Source of the DNA: Rhodopirellula sp.
GTDB taxonomy: Bacteria > Planctomycetota > Planctomycetia > Pirellulales > Pirellulaceae
Direction: 5' to 3'
NCBI GenBank assembly: GCA_002714565.1
Contig: PAXU01000003.1
Location: forward strand, 24,706 to 32,694
DNA: 7,989 bases
Shown here: positions 1-7,885 of the stretch, one piece after another
How the letters are laid out: every line of letters begins with the position of its first letter
Numbering within the stretch: the first letter of the stretch is position 1
Program-made: the position numbers and the translations under genes
The notes under the pieces: model-generated
What the model was told of the DNA's origin: nothing
The model's database searches: none
The model's input: only the letters and a program-made list of their open reading frames with translations

Positions 1-866
1 ACCTTTTGAGGCATAATCGATGAGCCTGTACAGAATTCATGTGGCAAATCGATAAAGTCAAATTCAACAGTTTTCCAGAGTATCCACTCTTCCGCCCACG
101 TACTTAGATGCGTGGAGATTACAGATAGCACAAAAGCAGCTTCAAGCACGAAGTCCCGATCACTGGAAATGTCAATGCTGTTGGCAGCAACCAGCTCGAA
201 CCCCAATCGTTTGGCGACGTTTTCGCGGTCGATTGGAATGGAAGTACCTGCCAGTGCTGCCGCTCCGAGGCTGAGTGTGTTCACTCGTTTTCGACAATCA
301 GCAATTCGCTCTCGATCTCGCTGAAACTTCTCCGTGTAAGCAAGCCAATAGTGATTGGCAAGCACGGGCTGTGCGCGTTGGAGATGCGTATATGCTGGCA
401 GGATCGTGTCCGCGTCCTGATCGCAACGCCCAACGAAAGACTTCTGTAAGTTTGAAAGAGCCAGATCAATATGATCGAGTGCGTCACGCAACCACAAGCG
501 CAAATCTGTACTAACCTGGTCGTTTCGGCTGCGGCCCGTATGCAGCTTTCGCCCAACATCTCCGAGCTTATCAATCAACTCCTGTTCGATGTGCATGTGG
601 ATATCTTCGAGCGATATCGATGTGGCGAACTCGCCGTCATCGATCGTCTGCTTAATTTCCAACAGCGTCGCTTCGATGCTGGCAGCCTCGTCGCCGGTGA
701 GTACACCTACGTCAGCAAGCATATTGGCATGAGCAATGGAACCTTGAATGTCGTGCGCATACAAACGCTGATCGAAGCTCACGCTTTCGGTGAACTGCTC
801 AACACGTTTATCAGCGGCGGAGTCAAATACTCCGGATCTTGAAGGGGAGGCCACGGCATTACTCAT
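1..866 (-). CDS. argH: Argininosuccinate lyase, C-terminal part cut by window edge
   Basis: ArgH cleaves argininosuccinate to arginine and fumarate, the last step of arginine biosynthesis, as a cytoplasmic homotetramer of the fumarase/aspartase superfamily. I read 288 codons from an ATG at 866-864 to the left edge. Visible family motifs are [13 protein letters not shown] near residues 31-43, LEDIHMHIE near 86-94, [10 protein letters not shown] at 109-118, [12 protein letters not shown] at 156-167 with the catalytic His161, [11 protein letters not shown] at 229-239, and the superfamily signature GSSIMPQK at 281-288, whose Ser is the catalytic serine of the mobile loop. The usual length is about 460 residues, so roughly 170 residues lie outside the window. 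The N-terminal extension before the FDQRL block is ordinary for the family. No clear Shine-Dalgarno precedes the ATG, so the exact start is less certain than the identity. It follows carB by 102 bp on the same strand, which suggests co-transcription. Confidence 0.96.
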   Translation of the reverse strand, partial: MSNAVASPSRSGVFDSAADKRVEQFTESVSFDQRLYAHDIQGSIAHANMLADVGVLTGDEAASIEATLLEIKQTIDDGEFATSISLEDIHMHIEQELIDKLGDVGRKLHTGRSRNDQVSTDLRLWLRDALDHIDLALSNLQKSFVGRCDQDADTILPAYTHLQRAQPVLANHYWLAYTEKFQRDRERIADCRKRVNTLSLGAAALAGTSIPIDRENVAKRLGFELVAANSIDISSDRDFVLEAAFVLSVISTHLSTWAEEWILWKTVEFDFIDLPHEFCTGSSIMPQK

Positions 867-968
867 TCACGAAGTGATTACGAATCAGGTGATGAAACAC
901 CCATGAACGGTTTATGCTATTTAGCACCAGCCGGTTTATGCAAGTGAGGAAATTCACAAATGGTCTTG
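867..968 (-). other. carB-argH spacer
   Basis: This 102-bp spacer separates the carB stop from the argH start. It holds a 10-bp direct repeat (listed separately) and two weak 4-bp hairpins: GTGA/TCAC just after the carB stop at 944-957, and GGTG/CACC at 888-901. Neither has a U-tract, so I see no convincing intrinsic terminator. Read-through from carB into argH is therefore plausible. Confidence 0.5.
908..941. repeat. 10-bp direct repeat between carB and argH
   Basis: CGGTTTATGC occurs at 908-917 and again at 932-941, a 24-bp period in the 102-bp carB-argH spacer. On the minus (coding) strand the unit reads GCATAAACCG. Two such copies so close together are unlikely by chance, but no known regulator is recognised. 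They could be a tandem protein-binding site or the remnant of a small duplication. Confidence 0.5.
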
Positions 969-3900
969 TTACAGTCGTTCTTGTAGTGACTGAACAGCCA
1001 TTTCTTCTTCACAAAGAGCTTCCATTGCTTTTACAGCTGCTTCTGCAGCCTGAATCGTGGTGATACACGAAACACCGTGGTGGACGGCTGCGGCACGAAT
1101 TTTTCCTTCATCCGTTCTGGCACCCTTACCGTTAGGCGTGTTAAGCACCAGAGATACCTCTCCATCAATCAGATGATCAATAAGGTTTGGATGGCCTTCC
1201 GCAATCTTCTTGACGCGCTGTACAGGAATTCCGGACTCTTCGATCCGACGGGCAGTGCCTTCTGTTGCCATCAAGTTGAAATTCATGGCATGAAGCCGTT
1301 GTGCCAGGTCAGTAATCGTGTCCTTGTGACGCTGTGTTACGCTTAGGAAAATATTGCCTTCTTTAGGAAGAATCACTCCGGCCGCTAATTGGCTCTTGGC
1401 AAAAGCGATTGAGAATCGCTCACTAACACCCATTACTTCACCCGTACTGCGCATTTCCGGGCCAAGGATAATGTCCACGCCGACGAACTTACGGAAGGGG
1501 AAGACACTTTCTTTGACGCTTACGTGCGATGGAATGGGCGCTTTTTCAATTCCAAGCTCGTCCAGAGTTTGACCGGCCATGACTTGTGTCGCGATACGGG
1601 CAACAGGCAATCCCGTTGCCTTTGCAACAAACGGCACTGTCCGGCTGGCACGAGGATTTACTTCCAGAACATAGACATTCATCTGACCGTCTTCTTTTTT
1701 GACGGCATACTGAACATTCATAAGCCCGATGACTTTAAGATCCATGGCTAATGAAACGGTTGCTTCCCGAATGGCTTCTACAACAGGCCCGGGAAGGCTG
1801 TAGGGCGGGATAGCACATGCGGAGTCGCCGGAATGTACGCCAGCCTCTTCAATGTGCTCCATGATGCCTGACACGACGACGCGCTCGCCATCACAAATTG
1901 CGTCGACATCCACTTCTGTCGCATCTTCGAGAAACCGGTCGATCAAAACAGGCTGACCTTGGGCTACAACAAATGCTTCAGCAACGTAACGGTCAAACTG
2001 AGCAGAGTCGTAACAGATTTCCATAGCTCGGCCACCGAGTACAAAGCTCGGACGTACCAGTGAAGGGAAGCCGATCTTGGTTGCTTCCATTCGTGCCTGA
2101 TCCATATTTCGTGCAATTCCGTTGGCAGGCTGACGCAACTCCAGTCGTTTCAGAAGCTGTTGGAATTTTTCACGGTCTTCTGCCGCTTCAATCGTATCGA
2201 CACTTGTTCCGATAATTGGAACACCAGCATTTTGTAATCCACGAGCCAGGTTAAGAGGTGTCTGGCCTCCGAATTGAACTATAACACCGTCTGGCTGGAC
2301 GCGATCGCAAATGTTTAGCACATCTTCGGTGGTGAGCGGCTCAAAGAACAGCAGGTCACTGGTATCGTAGTCGGTGCTTACTGTTTCCGGGTTTGAGTTG
2401 ACCATGATCGACTCAATTCCCATATCACGCAGTGCAAAGCTGGCGTGGCAACAGCAATAATCGAATTCAATGCCTTGTCCGATACGATTCGGGCCACCAC
2501 CTAAGATCATGATTCTTCGTTGATCGGGATCTTTTGCCGGAGTTTCGTCCTCATCTTCATAGGTGGAGTAGTAATACGGCGTGTATGCTTCAAATTCTGC
2601 AGCGCAGGTATCAACCGATTTAAAAGTAGCCGCGATGCCCTGATCCAAGCGCCACTTGCGAATGTCTATCTCTGTGTTGCCAAGTAATGTTGCCAGTTGG
2701 CGATCAGAAAAACCAAACCGCTTGGCCGTACGCAATAGCTCGTAGTCCACCGAATCAATGCCGCCTTTTTCCCGCAACACGTCTTCCGTCTCTACGATTT
2801 CCCGCAGGTGATCCAGGAACCAGTAGTCGATCCCAGTGATGTTGTAGATTTCCTCGTTTGAAAAGCCCTGTTTCATGGCATATCGCAAGTGCCACACGCG
2901 TTCGGAATTCGGTGTGGAAAGCTTTGCACGGATGTCATCTTCTGATGGCTGCAGTTCCGTTCCCCAGAGATCCTTGCCATCACACCCAAAGCCAAAGCTC
3001 CCGACCTCCAGGCCCCGCAGTGCCTTTTGAAAGGATTCCTTAAACGTACGTCCGATGGCCATCGTTTCGCCGACACTCTTCATTTGAGTGGTGAGCGTGG
3101 CATCGGCTTCGGGGAATTTCTCAAATGCAAATCTTGGGATCTTGGTGACAACGTAGTCGATCGTGGGCTCGAAGCAGGCGAGTGTTTCGCGAGTAATATC
3201 GTTTGCCAGTTCGTGCAGGCGATAGCCGACAGCGAGCTTGGCAGCAATTTTTGCGATGGGGAAACCGGTTGCTTTACTTGCCAGGGCACTCGACCGGCTT
3301 ACACGCGGATTCATCTCGATGACGATCATCCGACCATCGGTGGGATTGATAGCGAATTGGATGTTGGAACCACCCGTTTCAACACCGATTTCCCGGATGA
3401 CTGCCAGACTGGCATCACGCATTCGTTGATATTCTTTATCCGTTAACGTCTGAGCCGGTGCGACAGTGATCGAGTCACCCGTGTGGACTCCCATGGGGTC
3501 GAAGTTCTCAATGGCACAAATGATGACGACGTTGTCATCCATATCCCGCATCACTTCCATTTCATACTCTTTCCATCCGATGATGGATTCTTCGAGTAAG
3601 ACTTCAGTGACGGGAGACTGATCCAGTCCTGAGCGCACGAGAGCGTCGAATTCCTCGCGGTTGTATGCAATGGCTGAACCTGAGCCACCCATAGTAAAGC
3701 TGGGACGGACGACCATTGGCAATCCGAGCTTTTGAAGAACTTCACGCGCTGCTTCGATGGTTTTGACCGTTTCACCGGTACAGACATCCAAGCCGATTTT
3801 TTCCATGGCCTTTTTGAAGCGGTCACGATCTTCGGCTTTGTCGATTACATCAGCAATCGCACCGATCATTTCGACGCCGTACTTCTCCAGCACGCCGTTG

Positions 3901-4211
3901 GATGAAAGGTCCATCGCCACATTCAGCCCGGTTTGTCCGCCGAGAGTGGGAAGCAGGGCGCAGGGGCGCTCCTTTTCGATGACCTTTGCCACGATTTCCC
4001 AAGTGAGTGGTTCGATATACGTACTATCAGCCTGACTAGGGTCAGTCATGATCGTGGCCGGATTGGAATTAACCAATACAACCTCGTAACCTTCTTCACG
4101 AAGTGCCTTACAGGCTTGTGTTCCGGAATAGTCAAATTCACAGGCCTGACCGATAACAATCGGTCCAGACCCAATGAGCAGGATCTTTTTTATGTCGTCG
4201 CGACGCGGCAA
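969..4211 (-). CDS. carB: Carbamoyl-phosphate synthase, large subunit
   Basis: CarB uses ammonia (normally channelled from the CarA glutaminase), bicarbonate and two ATP to make carbamoyl phosphate for arginine and pyrimidine synthesis. The 1080 residues match the full family length and contain all four domains. The carboxyphosphate half (about 1-402) has [17 protein letters not shown] at 14-30, the ATP-grasp segment TMGGSGSA at 173-180 and [10 protein letters not shown] at 299-308. An oligomerisation region follows (about 403-553). The carbamoyl-phosphate half (about 554-940) has [15 protein letters not shown] at 571-585, VLGGRAM at 724-730 and [12 protein letters not shown] at 850-861. A C-terminal MGS-like allosteric domain (about 943-1080) includes [15 protein letters not shown] at 1023-1037. 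The start is TTG at 4211-4209. It gives the family-typical MPRRDDIKK, an AGGGGA ribosome-binding site (4220-4225) sits 8 nt upstream, and an in-frame TAG at 4226-4224 rules out a longer protein. carA is not adjacent; argH follows downstream. Confidence 0.99.
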   Translation of the reverse strand: MPRRDDIKKILLIGSGPIVIGQACEFDYSGTQACKALREEGYEVVLVNSNPATIMTDPSQADSTYIEPLTWEIVAKVIEKERPCALLPTLGGQTGLNVAMDLSSNGVLEKYGVEMIGAIADVIDKAEDRDRFKKAMEKIGLDVCTGETVKTIEAAREVLQKLGLPMVVRPSFTMGGSGSAIAYNREEFDALVRSGLDQSPVTEVLLEESIIGWKEYEMEVMRDMDDNVVIICAIENFDPMGVHTGDSITVAPAQTLTDKEYQRMRDASLAVIREIGVETGGSNIQFAINPTDGRMIVIEMNPRVSRSSALASKATGFPIAKIAAKLAVGYRLHELANDITRETLACFEPTIDYVVTKIPRFAFEKFPEADATLTTQMKSVGETMAIGRTFKESFQKALRGLEVGSFGFGCDGKDLWGTELQPSEDDIRAKLSTPNSERVWHLRYAMKQGFSNEEIYNITGIDYWFLDHLREIVETEDVLREKGGIDSVDYELLRTAKRFGFSDRQLATLLGNTEIDIRKWRLDQGIAATFKSVDTCAAEFEAYTPYYYSTYEDEDETPAKDPDQRRIMILGGGPNRIGQGIEFDYCCCHASFALRDMGIESIMVNSNPETVSTDYDTSDLLFFEPLTTEDVLNICDRVQPDGVIVQFGGQTPLNLARGLQNAGVPIIGTSVDTIEAAEDREKFQQLLKRLELRQPANGIARNMDQARMEATKIGFPSLVRPSFVLGGRAMEICYDSAQFDRYVAEAFVVAQGQPVLIDRFLEDATEVDVDAICDGERVVVSGIMEHIEEAGVHSGDSACAIPPYSLPGPVVEAIREATVSLAMDLKVIGLMNVQYAVKKEDGQMNVYVLEVNPRASRTVPFVAKATGLPVARIATQVMAGQTLDELGIEKAPIPSHVSVKESVFPFRKFVGVDIILGPEMRSTGEVMGVSERFSIAFAKSQLAAGVILPKEGNIFLSVTQRHKDTITDLAQRLHAMNFNLMATEGTARRIEESGIPVQRVKKIAEGHPNLIDHLIDGEVSLVLNTPNGKGARTDEGKIRAAAVHHGVSCITTIQAAEAAVKAMEALCEEEMAVQSLQERL

Positions 4212-4264
4212 CTCGCTAATCCCCTATGCAAGGTGGTCATGGGTACGTGTACAAAATTTCCCCA

Positions 4265-4293
4265 ATTTAACCCACTCAGTCCCGTTCTTACAA
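4265..4293 (-). promoter_or_regulatory. Candidate sigma70-type promoter for carB
   Basis: On the minus strand TTGTAA (4293-4288) is separated by 17 bp from TTAAAT (4270-4265). Each hexamer matches 4 of 6 consensus bases and the spacing is optimal. Transcription would begin near 4258 and give a leader of about 45 nt. This is a weak match found by eye; read-through from the DUF1501 gene is the alternative. Confidence 0.3.
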
Positions 4294-4307
4294 GGAGGCA
4301 GCCACCA

Positions 4308-4322
4308 GTTATGTGACATAAC
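4308..4322. promoter_or_regulatory. Perfect 15-bp palindrome upstream of carB (possible operator)
   Basis: GTTATGT-G-ACATAAC is a perfect inverted repeat with 7-bp arms around one central base. It lies in the 221-bp spacer between the DUF1501 stop and carB, centred about 57 bp upstream of the start site predicted for the candidate carB promoter, a usual position for an activator site. It does not match the ArgR box pattern. As RNA it could form only a 6-bp stem with a 3-nt loop and no following U-tract, so a DNA-binding site is more likely than a terminator. Confidence 0.4.
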
Positions 4323-4387
4323 AGCGGGCTAGTTTGAAATAATAGCGAACAATGCCCTTACACGCGGCGCGCAGGGGCTCTGATACG

Positions 4388-4404
4388 GACGTCATGATGA
4401 CATC
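4388..4404. repeat. Imperfect palindrome after the DUF1501 stop
   Basis: GACGTCAT-G-ATGACATC has 8-bp arms with one mismatch around a single base. It begins about 28 bp beyond the DUF1501 stop codon. It lacks a proper loop and a U-tract, so it is not a standard intrinsic terminator. It may be a binding site or chance. The rest of the 4212-4432 spacer holds a GC-rich patch at 4354-4378 with a weak GCCC/GGGC stem and nothing coding. Confidence 0.3.
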
Positions 4405-4432
4405 GGACTCAAGAATTGATGACGCCTGGTGA

Positions 4433-5902
4433 TTAACCAAACAGAGCCGTTACAGGATCCGCTTTGACCAACTCTCGAGGCTGGTTCAGGTGGTTAAAGA
4501 CGATCGACTGAGGGTTGATACCAATCGAGTGGTACATGGTAGCCAGCAGTTCGATGGGATGAACTGGATCACGCAACGGAGCTGAGCCCGTTTTGTCGGA
4601 TTCACCGTAGACGCTTCCACGCTTAATACCGGCACCCGCCATAAGAGCGGTGTAGCAGTATGGCCAGTGGTCACGACCATCATCACTGTTGCTGTTACCA
4701 GAAGTACTGACACCACGCTGCGGGCTTCTACCAAACTCGCCGATTGCAACAACGAGCGTGTCTTCGAGCATGCCGCGTTGATCCATATCTTCGATGAGGG
4801 CAGAAACACCACCATCAAGCATTGGTGCAGATTGATTCTTCATTCGGCTGGTCAGTCCGGTATGGACATCCCATGAATGGTTGTCGGAATTGGCGACTTT
4901 TGGCCAAACGACTTCAACAACGCGTGTACCGGCTTCGACCAGGCGTCGAGCAAGCAGGCAGCATTGTCCGAATGTATTGCGACCATAGCGGTCACGTACA
5001 GCATTGGTTTCTTTGTTCAGGTCAAAAGCGTCACGAGCCCGGCCGGAACTAATTAAGTTCAACGCCGATTCGTAGTACTTATTGAGGTCGTACTTAGAAG
5101 TGGCTTTATCGATGCCAGGCATTCCAGCGTTGATTAGCTCACGCAGTCTTGCACGACGATCCAGACGATTCATGTGCACCTCAGGCCGCAACTTCAGATC
5201 GTCGATGTTGATACGATCCATCTTGTTCATGTCCATATCTCCACCCGGCGGGAAGAGATAATAAGGATCATAGGCACGACCGAGGAATCCGGCGGTACCG
5301 GATTTGTTTACAACGTTGCTTTCCTGTAGCGGTCGTGGCATCATCACGAACGGCAACATCGGTACTTCTGGTGGCTTGATGCGAGTAATGTTGGAACCGA
5401 AGTTAGGGAAGTCTTTTGGAGTTGGTGGCTCCAGTTGACCAGACGGGCTCACCTTGTCAGCGGTGTATCCGGTATGGATTTGGTAGATAGCAGCTGTGTG
5501 GTTGAACAGACCAACCGGCGTGTAGCTCATCGAACGGATCAGTGAAAACTTATCAGCTTGCTGGCTAATCTTTGGCAGCGTTTCAACGAAGTCCATTCCA
5601 GGTACTTTACTGTTGATGCGATTAAACACGCTGCGAACGTTATCAGGTACGTTGTCTTTCGGATCCCACAAATCCAGATGACTTGGGCCACCCTGAAGGT
5701 AAAGCAGGATGATGCTCTTGGCTTTGTTCCAGCCAGGGCCGCCAATAGCGGACTCATTTGCTTGAGCAGACTTTGCCTGCATCATTTGGCCAAGGGTCAT
5801 GCCCAACATGCCGGATCCACCAACACGCAGGATGTCACGACGATTTACACCAAGACCACTATCACAAAGGTCTTTACCTTTTTGTCCGGGAATACGTAGC
5901 AC
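4433..5902 (-). CDS. DUF1501 family protein with Tat-type leader
   Basis: This is a DUF1501 (PF07394) protein of 489 residues, related to the alkaline phosphatase/sulfatase fold and very common in Planctomycetes. The biochemical role is not established. The N-terminus has a twin-arginine motif [10 protein letters not shown] at 20-29 followed by a hydrophobic stretch to about 38, so export by the Tat system is likely. Typical motifs are [17 protein letters not shown] at 66-82, [11 protein letters not shown] at 339-349, [10 protein letters not shown] at 386-395, [17 protein letters not shown] at 409-425 and [17 protein letters not shown] at 446-462. The start is GTG at 5902-5900, with GGAG at 5912-5915 spaced 9 nt from it. 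DUF1501 genes are often paired with a DUF1549/DUF1553 gene; none is present here. Instead a repeat-borne promoter candidate lies upstream, and carB follows after 221 bp. Length and motifs look intact. Confidence 0.95.
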   Translation of the reverse strand: MLRIPGQKGKDLCDSGLGVNRRDILRVGGSGMLGMTLGQMMQAKSAQANESAIGGPGWNKAKSIILLYLQGGPSHLDLWDPKDNVPDNVRSVFNRINSKVPGMDFVETLPKISQQADKFSLIRSMSYTPVGLFNHTAAIYQIHTGYTADKVSPSGQLEPPTPKDFPNFGSNITRIKPPEVPMLPFVMMPRPLQESNVVNKSGTAGFLGRAYDPYYLFPPGGDMDMNKMDRINIDDLKLRPEVHMNRLDRRARLRELINAGMPGIDKATSKYDLNKYYESALNLISSGRARDAFDLNKETNAVRDRYGRNTFGQCCLLARRLVEAGTRVVEVVWPKVANSDNHSWDVHTGLTSRMKNQSAPMLDGGVSALIEDMDQRGMLEDTLVVAIGEFGRSPQRGVSTSGNSNSDDGRDHWPYCYTALMAGAGIKRGSVYGESDKTGSAPLRDPVHPIELLATMYHSIGINPQSIVFNHLNQPRELVKADPVTALFG

Positions 5903-5963
5903 GATTACTAGCTCCGTTGATTTTAAATGTCAGCGACACATGGAGGCTGACGTGTTTGTCTAT

Positions 5964-6008
5964 CTACTTAGATGTACACATTTGAGGACAAAAGTCCTAT
6001 TTAAGTAG
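5964..6008. repeat. Nested inverted repeat in copy 1
   Basis: The outer arms CTACTTAGAT (5964-5973) and ATTTAAGTAG (5999-6008) pair over 10 bp with one mismatch, which is a G-U wobble on the plus strand. Inside the right arm lies a perfect hairpin, AGGAC-AAAA-GTCCT (5985-5998). The right outer arm overlaps the -10 element of the minus-strand promoter candidate, so it could be an operator. A structured RNA is the other reading. The same structure is fully conserved in copy 2. Confidence 0.65.
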
Positions 6009-6036
6009 TATAAGTTCAATTTCTTTGTTAGGTCAA
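6007..6036 (-). promoter_or_regulatory. Sigma70-like promoter in repeat copy 1, reading toward DUF1501
   Basis: On the minus strand TTGACC (6036-6031) and TATACT (6012-6007) are separated by 18 bp. They match 5 of 6 and 5 of 6 consensus bases respectively. Predicted initiation near 6000 gives a leader of about 100 nt for DUF1501 that begins just before the AGGAC/GTCCT hairpin. No experimental support is available, but this is the best promoter match I found in the window. Confidence 0.5.
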
Positions 6037-6205
6037 TTCGAGTCGGAAGAATATCCAACTCTTACTATCTCTTTATATCGTCCAGAGAGCAGCTTTTCTG
6101 TGAATCAAGCGGAAACTTAACTGTACGGATTGGCCTTGTATGCAAGGTGGATTATTCAGTAAAAGCCATCTAACAACGGCGTTCGAGCTTATTTCAAGGT
6201 GAAAA

Positions 6206-6502
6206 ATGAACCGGAAAGAATTCCTGGCGATCAGTACGATTGCGTTACTTGGCGCTGAATCAGCATGCGCAGCTGACAAACCCAGCTTGTACGAACAATT
6301 ACGGTTGGGGCTGAGAGTGCAGCGCCCTCAGGATCTGGGGATTATTAAGAAGGTTGTCGAGTTGACCGACAGTGGCCGGCTACCTTATTCAATAGTCCTA
6401 GGAACGTTTCAATGGGCGCGCAAGAAGCATGCGAAGTATCCGTTTCCGTATTTCTACAAGGCACTGCAAATCCGAGCCAAAAAAATCGGCGTGGATATAT
6501 AG
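6206..6502 (+). CDS. Small secreted hypothetical protein (98 aa)
   Basis: Function is unknown. The 98 residues begin with a signal peptide: MNRKEF, a hydrophobic stretch at 7-16 and a likely cleavage after ACA at 20-22. The NRKEFLA start resembles a weak Tat motif with Arg-Lys instead of Arg-Arg. There is no lipobox, because the residue three places before Cys21 is Glu. The mature part of about 76 residues is basic, with a patterned C-terminal half: LPYSIVLGTFQWARKK at 59-74 and YPFPYFYKAL at 78-87. I associate this pattern with small conserved planctomycete hypotheticals, from memory rather than a search. The ATG at 6206 has AAGGTGA at 6196-6202, a good ribosome-binding site, which supports it as a real gene. 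It is divergent from DUF1501, and its own base composition matches the lower-GC side of the boundary. Confidence 0.8.
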   Translation: MNRKEFLAISTIALLGAESACAADKPSLYEQLRLGLRVQRPQDLGIIKKVVELTDSGRLPYSIVLGTFQWARKKHAKYPFPYFYKALQIRAKKIGVDI

Positions 6503-6646
6503 GCGGCAGCCACTCCCGCATCCAATCTCTTCGTCGCCCGAAGTTATGGCAACCGCGAGGCCCGTGCAGAGCCTTATGCCCAGTAACCGCCGGCACGGCG
6601 CCACGGTTGGGCAGCCAGCGCTGCTGGCCGACCAAATGCAATACTG
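6503..6646. other. Convergent spacer where GC content rises
   Basis: These 144 bp lie between the ends of the convergent small-protein and Gfo/Idh genes. Base composition becomes GC-rich almost directly after the small gene's stop codon. Nothing here looks coding. One compact hairpin is listed separately. Confidence 0.6.
6614..6628 (-). terminator. Possible hairpin downstream of the Gfo/Idh gene
   Basis: GCCAGC-GCT-GCTGGC forms a 6-bp GC-rich stem with a 3-nt loop, beginning 18 bp past the Gfo/Idh stop codon. No U-tract follows on the minus strand and none on the plus strand, so intrinsic termination is doubtful. Confidence 0.25.
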
Positions 6647-7813
6647 CTAAATGCGATACTGGGGAATCTTCATCGATTCGCCATCTTTGAGTGCCGACTG
6701 GTGCGCCACGATGCCAGCAACCGTCATGTTGAGCGCCTGGGCGATGTCGACCAGCGGCGGCCGGTCCTCCAGGATCGCCATGATAAACTCGTTCATGAGC
6801 TGGCCGTGTGAGCCGCCATGAGCGCCGCTCTGGACGGTGGGTGGCAGAGGTGGCCGGCGGGTGTCGGGCAAGGTCTCTTCCAGGCCCTGATACTGACCGG
6901 CAAAGGACCCCCGCTGACCGCGTATCCGACCTTTATCACCGGCGTGGCCGGGAGTGTCCCAGCTGACACCCATCCGCGACATACCCCCTTCGCTGGTGCG
7001 GAACAGGGCGATCTCGGTACCGAACGGATTCTGGTAGCGATTGTTTTTGGGCCACCAGGGGGCGGCACTACCCAGACAGGAGACCTCGGTGAAACTGCCG
7101 CCGGTAACGCCGATGTAGTAGGCGTTGGAATGCGTCGGATACCACTGCGGCGGACCCCGGTCGCGCCAGCCTTTGTAGGAGGGCAGAGACTTGCGGAAGT
7201 AGTGAAAGTACTCTCCCTCGGAGTAGGCGAGCTTGCCAAAGCCCCCCGCGCGGTAAATCTGCCGCATGGCATGGAGATCTTCGTGGAAATAGGACGTCTC
7301 GAACATCATGTATGTCAGGCCAGTCTGCTGGACCGCCTCGAACAGCATGTCCGCCTCCTCCAGCGATCCGTACGTGGCCGGTACGGCGCAGGCCACGTGT
7401 TTGCCGTGACGCAGCACGTCGATACAGTGGCGGGGATGGCTGGGCGCGTCGGTGGCTACGAAGATGGCCTCAATCCGGTCGTCCTTGACCATCTCCTCCA
7501 GCGATGGATAGGTCTTCTCGCAGCGGCAGGCTTTCGCCAATTTGGCGCAGCGATCAGGAAACAGGTCGCTGACGGCGACCACTTCCACATTTGGGTGGTC
7601 CTGAAAGCCGAAGGCGGCAGCAAAGCCCGACAAACCGAAGCCGACGAGACCGACGCGAACTTTGCGATCGGAAACCGGCTGCCACTTTGGCGCAGCGGTG
7701 GAATCGGTCGTTTTCTCAGCCGGTTGCTGTTTTTCCTCGGCGGACAACCCTGCTGCAGCGGCCGTGGCACCCAGGGTCGCCAGAAAAGCGCGTCGCGACG
7801 GAAACGCGTGCAT
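6647..7813 (-). CDS. Gfo/Idh/MocA family oxidoreductase with Tat leader, lacking EKP lysine
   Basis: This is a 388-residue protein of the NAD(P)-dependent Gfo/Idh/MocA family, whose members act mainly on sugars and cyclitols; the substrate here is unknown. A Tat leader is clear (SRRAFLATLGATAAAAGL at 6-23). A Rossmann fold follows, with the nucleotide-binding loop GLVGFGLSG at 55-63, the acidic residue after the second strand in AVSDLFPDR at 80-88, and FVATDAPSH at 118-126. The usual EKP motif (catalytic-site lysine) is replaced by CAVPA at 142-146. The C-terminal half has THSNAYYIGVTGGSF at 227-241 and GGSHGQLMNEFIMAI at 333-347. The ATG at 7813-7811 has GGGAG at 7822-7826 spaced 8 nt away. 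GC content is well above that of carB, DUF1501 and the small gene, which suggests a different origin. Its upstream region is repeat copy 2. Confidence 0.92.
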   Translation of the reverse strand: MHAFPSRRAFLATLGATAAAAGLSAEEKQQPAEKTTDSTAAPKWQPVSDRKVRVGLVGFGLSGFAAAFGFQDHPNVEVVAVSDLFPDRCAKLAKACRCEKTYPSLEEMVKDDRIEAIFVATDAPSHPRHCIDVLRHGKHVACAVPATYGSLEEADMLFEAVQQTGLTYMMFETSYFHEDLHAMRQIYRAGGFGKLAYSEGEYFHYFRKSLPSYKGWRDRGPPQWYPTHSNAYYIGVTGGSFTEVSCLGSAAPWWPKNNRYQNPFGTEIALFRTSEGGMSRMGVSWDTPGHAGDKGRIRGQRGSFAGQYQGLEETLPDTRRPPLPPTVQSGAHGGSHGQLMNEFIMAILEDRPPLVDIAQALNMTVAGIVAHQSALKDGESMKIPQYRI

Positions 7814-7840
7814 AATATGGACTCCCGAGTGTTTGTCTAT

Positions 7841-7885
7841 CTACTTAGATGTACACATTTGAGGACAAAAGTCCTATTTAAGTAG
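7841..7885. repeat. Nested inverted repeat in copy 2
   Basis: It is identical to the structure in copy 1. The outer arms are at 7841-7850 and 7876-7885, and the inner perfect hairpin AGGAC-AAAA-GTCCT is at 7862-7875. It sits between the promoter candidate and the Gfo/Idh start. Confidence 0.65.

Larger units (their letters stand above)
5952..6112. repeat. 161-bp repeat, copy 1
   Basis: This AT-rich segment is repeated in the same orientation at 7829-7989, offset by 1877 bp, with 156 of 161 positions identical. The differences are at 6026, 6029, 6030, 6033 and 6051; all are transitions, with A or T here and G or C in copy 2. The left boundary at 5952 is sharp because flanking bases differ. 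The right boundary is only a minimum, since copy 2 reaches the end of the window. No transposase or clear terminal inverted repeats are visible. It could be a dispersed intergenic repeat or MITE-like element, or the footprint of a segmental duplication. Confidence 0.95.
5903..6205. other. Divergent intergenic region holding repeat copy 1
   Basis: These 303 bp separate the divergent DUF1501 and small-protein genes. The first 49 bp form the DUF1501 leader with its ribosome-binding site. Positions 5952-6112 are repeat copy 1. The last 93 bp lead into the 98-residue gene and contain a small hairpin (CCTTG-TATG-CAAGG, 6134-6147). No open reading frame here looks real. Confidence 0.7.

Noticed and set aside
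471..842. A 123-residue open frame on the plus strand opposite argH
   Set aside because: It is the complement of strongly conserved ArgH sequence, and its translation shows no family features.
4354..4378. Intrinsic terminator after DUF1501
   Set aside because: The GCCC/GGGC stem is broken by a mismatch on the minus strand, the loop is long and GC-rich, and there is no proper U-tract.
4225..6150. Shared 12-mer TATGCAAGGTGG at 4225-4236 and 6139-6150
   Set aside because: About two 12-bp matches are expected by chance in an 8-kb window, and the flanks show no further similarity.
6818..7885. A 355-residue open frame on the plus strand opposite the Gfo/Idh gene
   Set aside because: It is antisense to a gene with clear family motifs and a good ribosome-binding site. 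High GC lengthens shadow frames, its protein shows no recognisable family, and it runs into the repeat.
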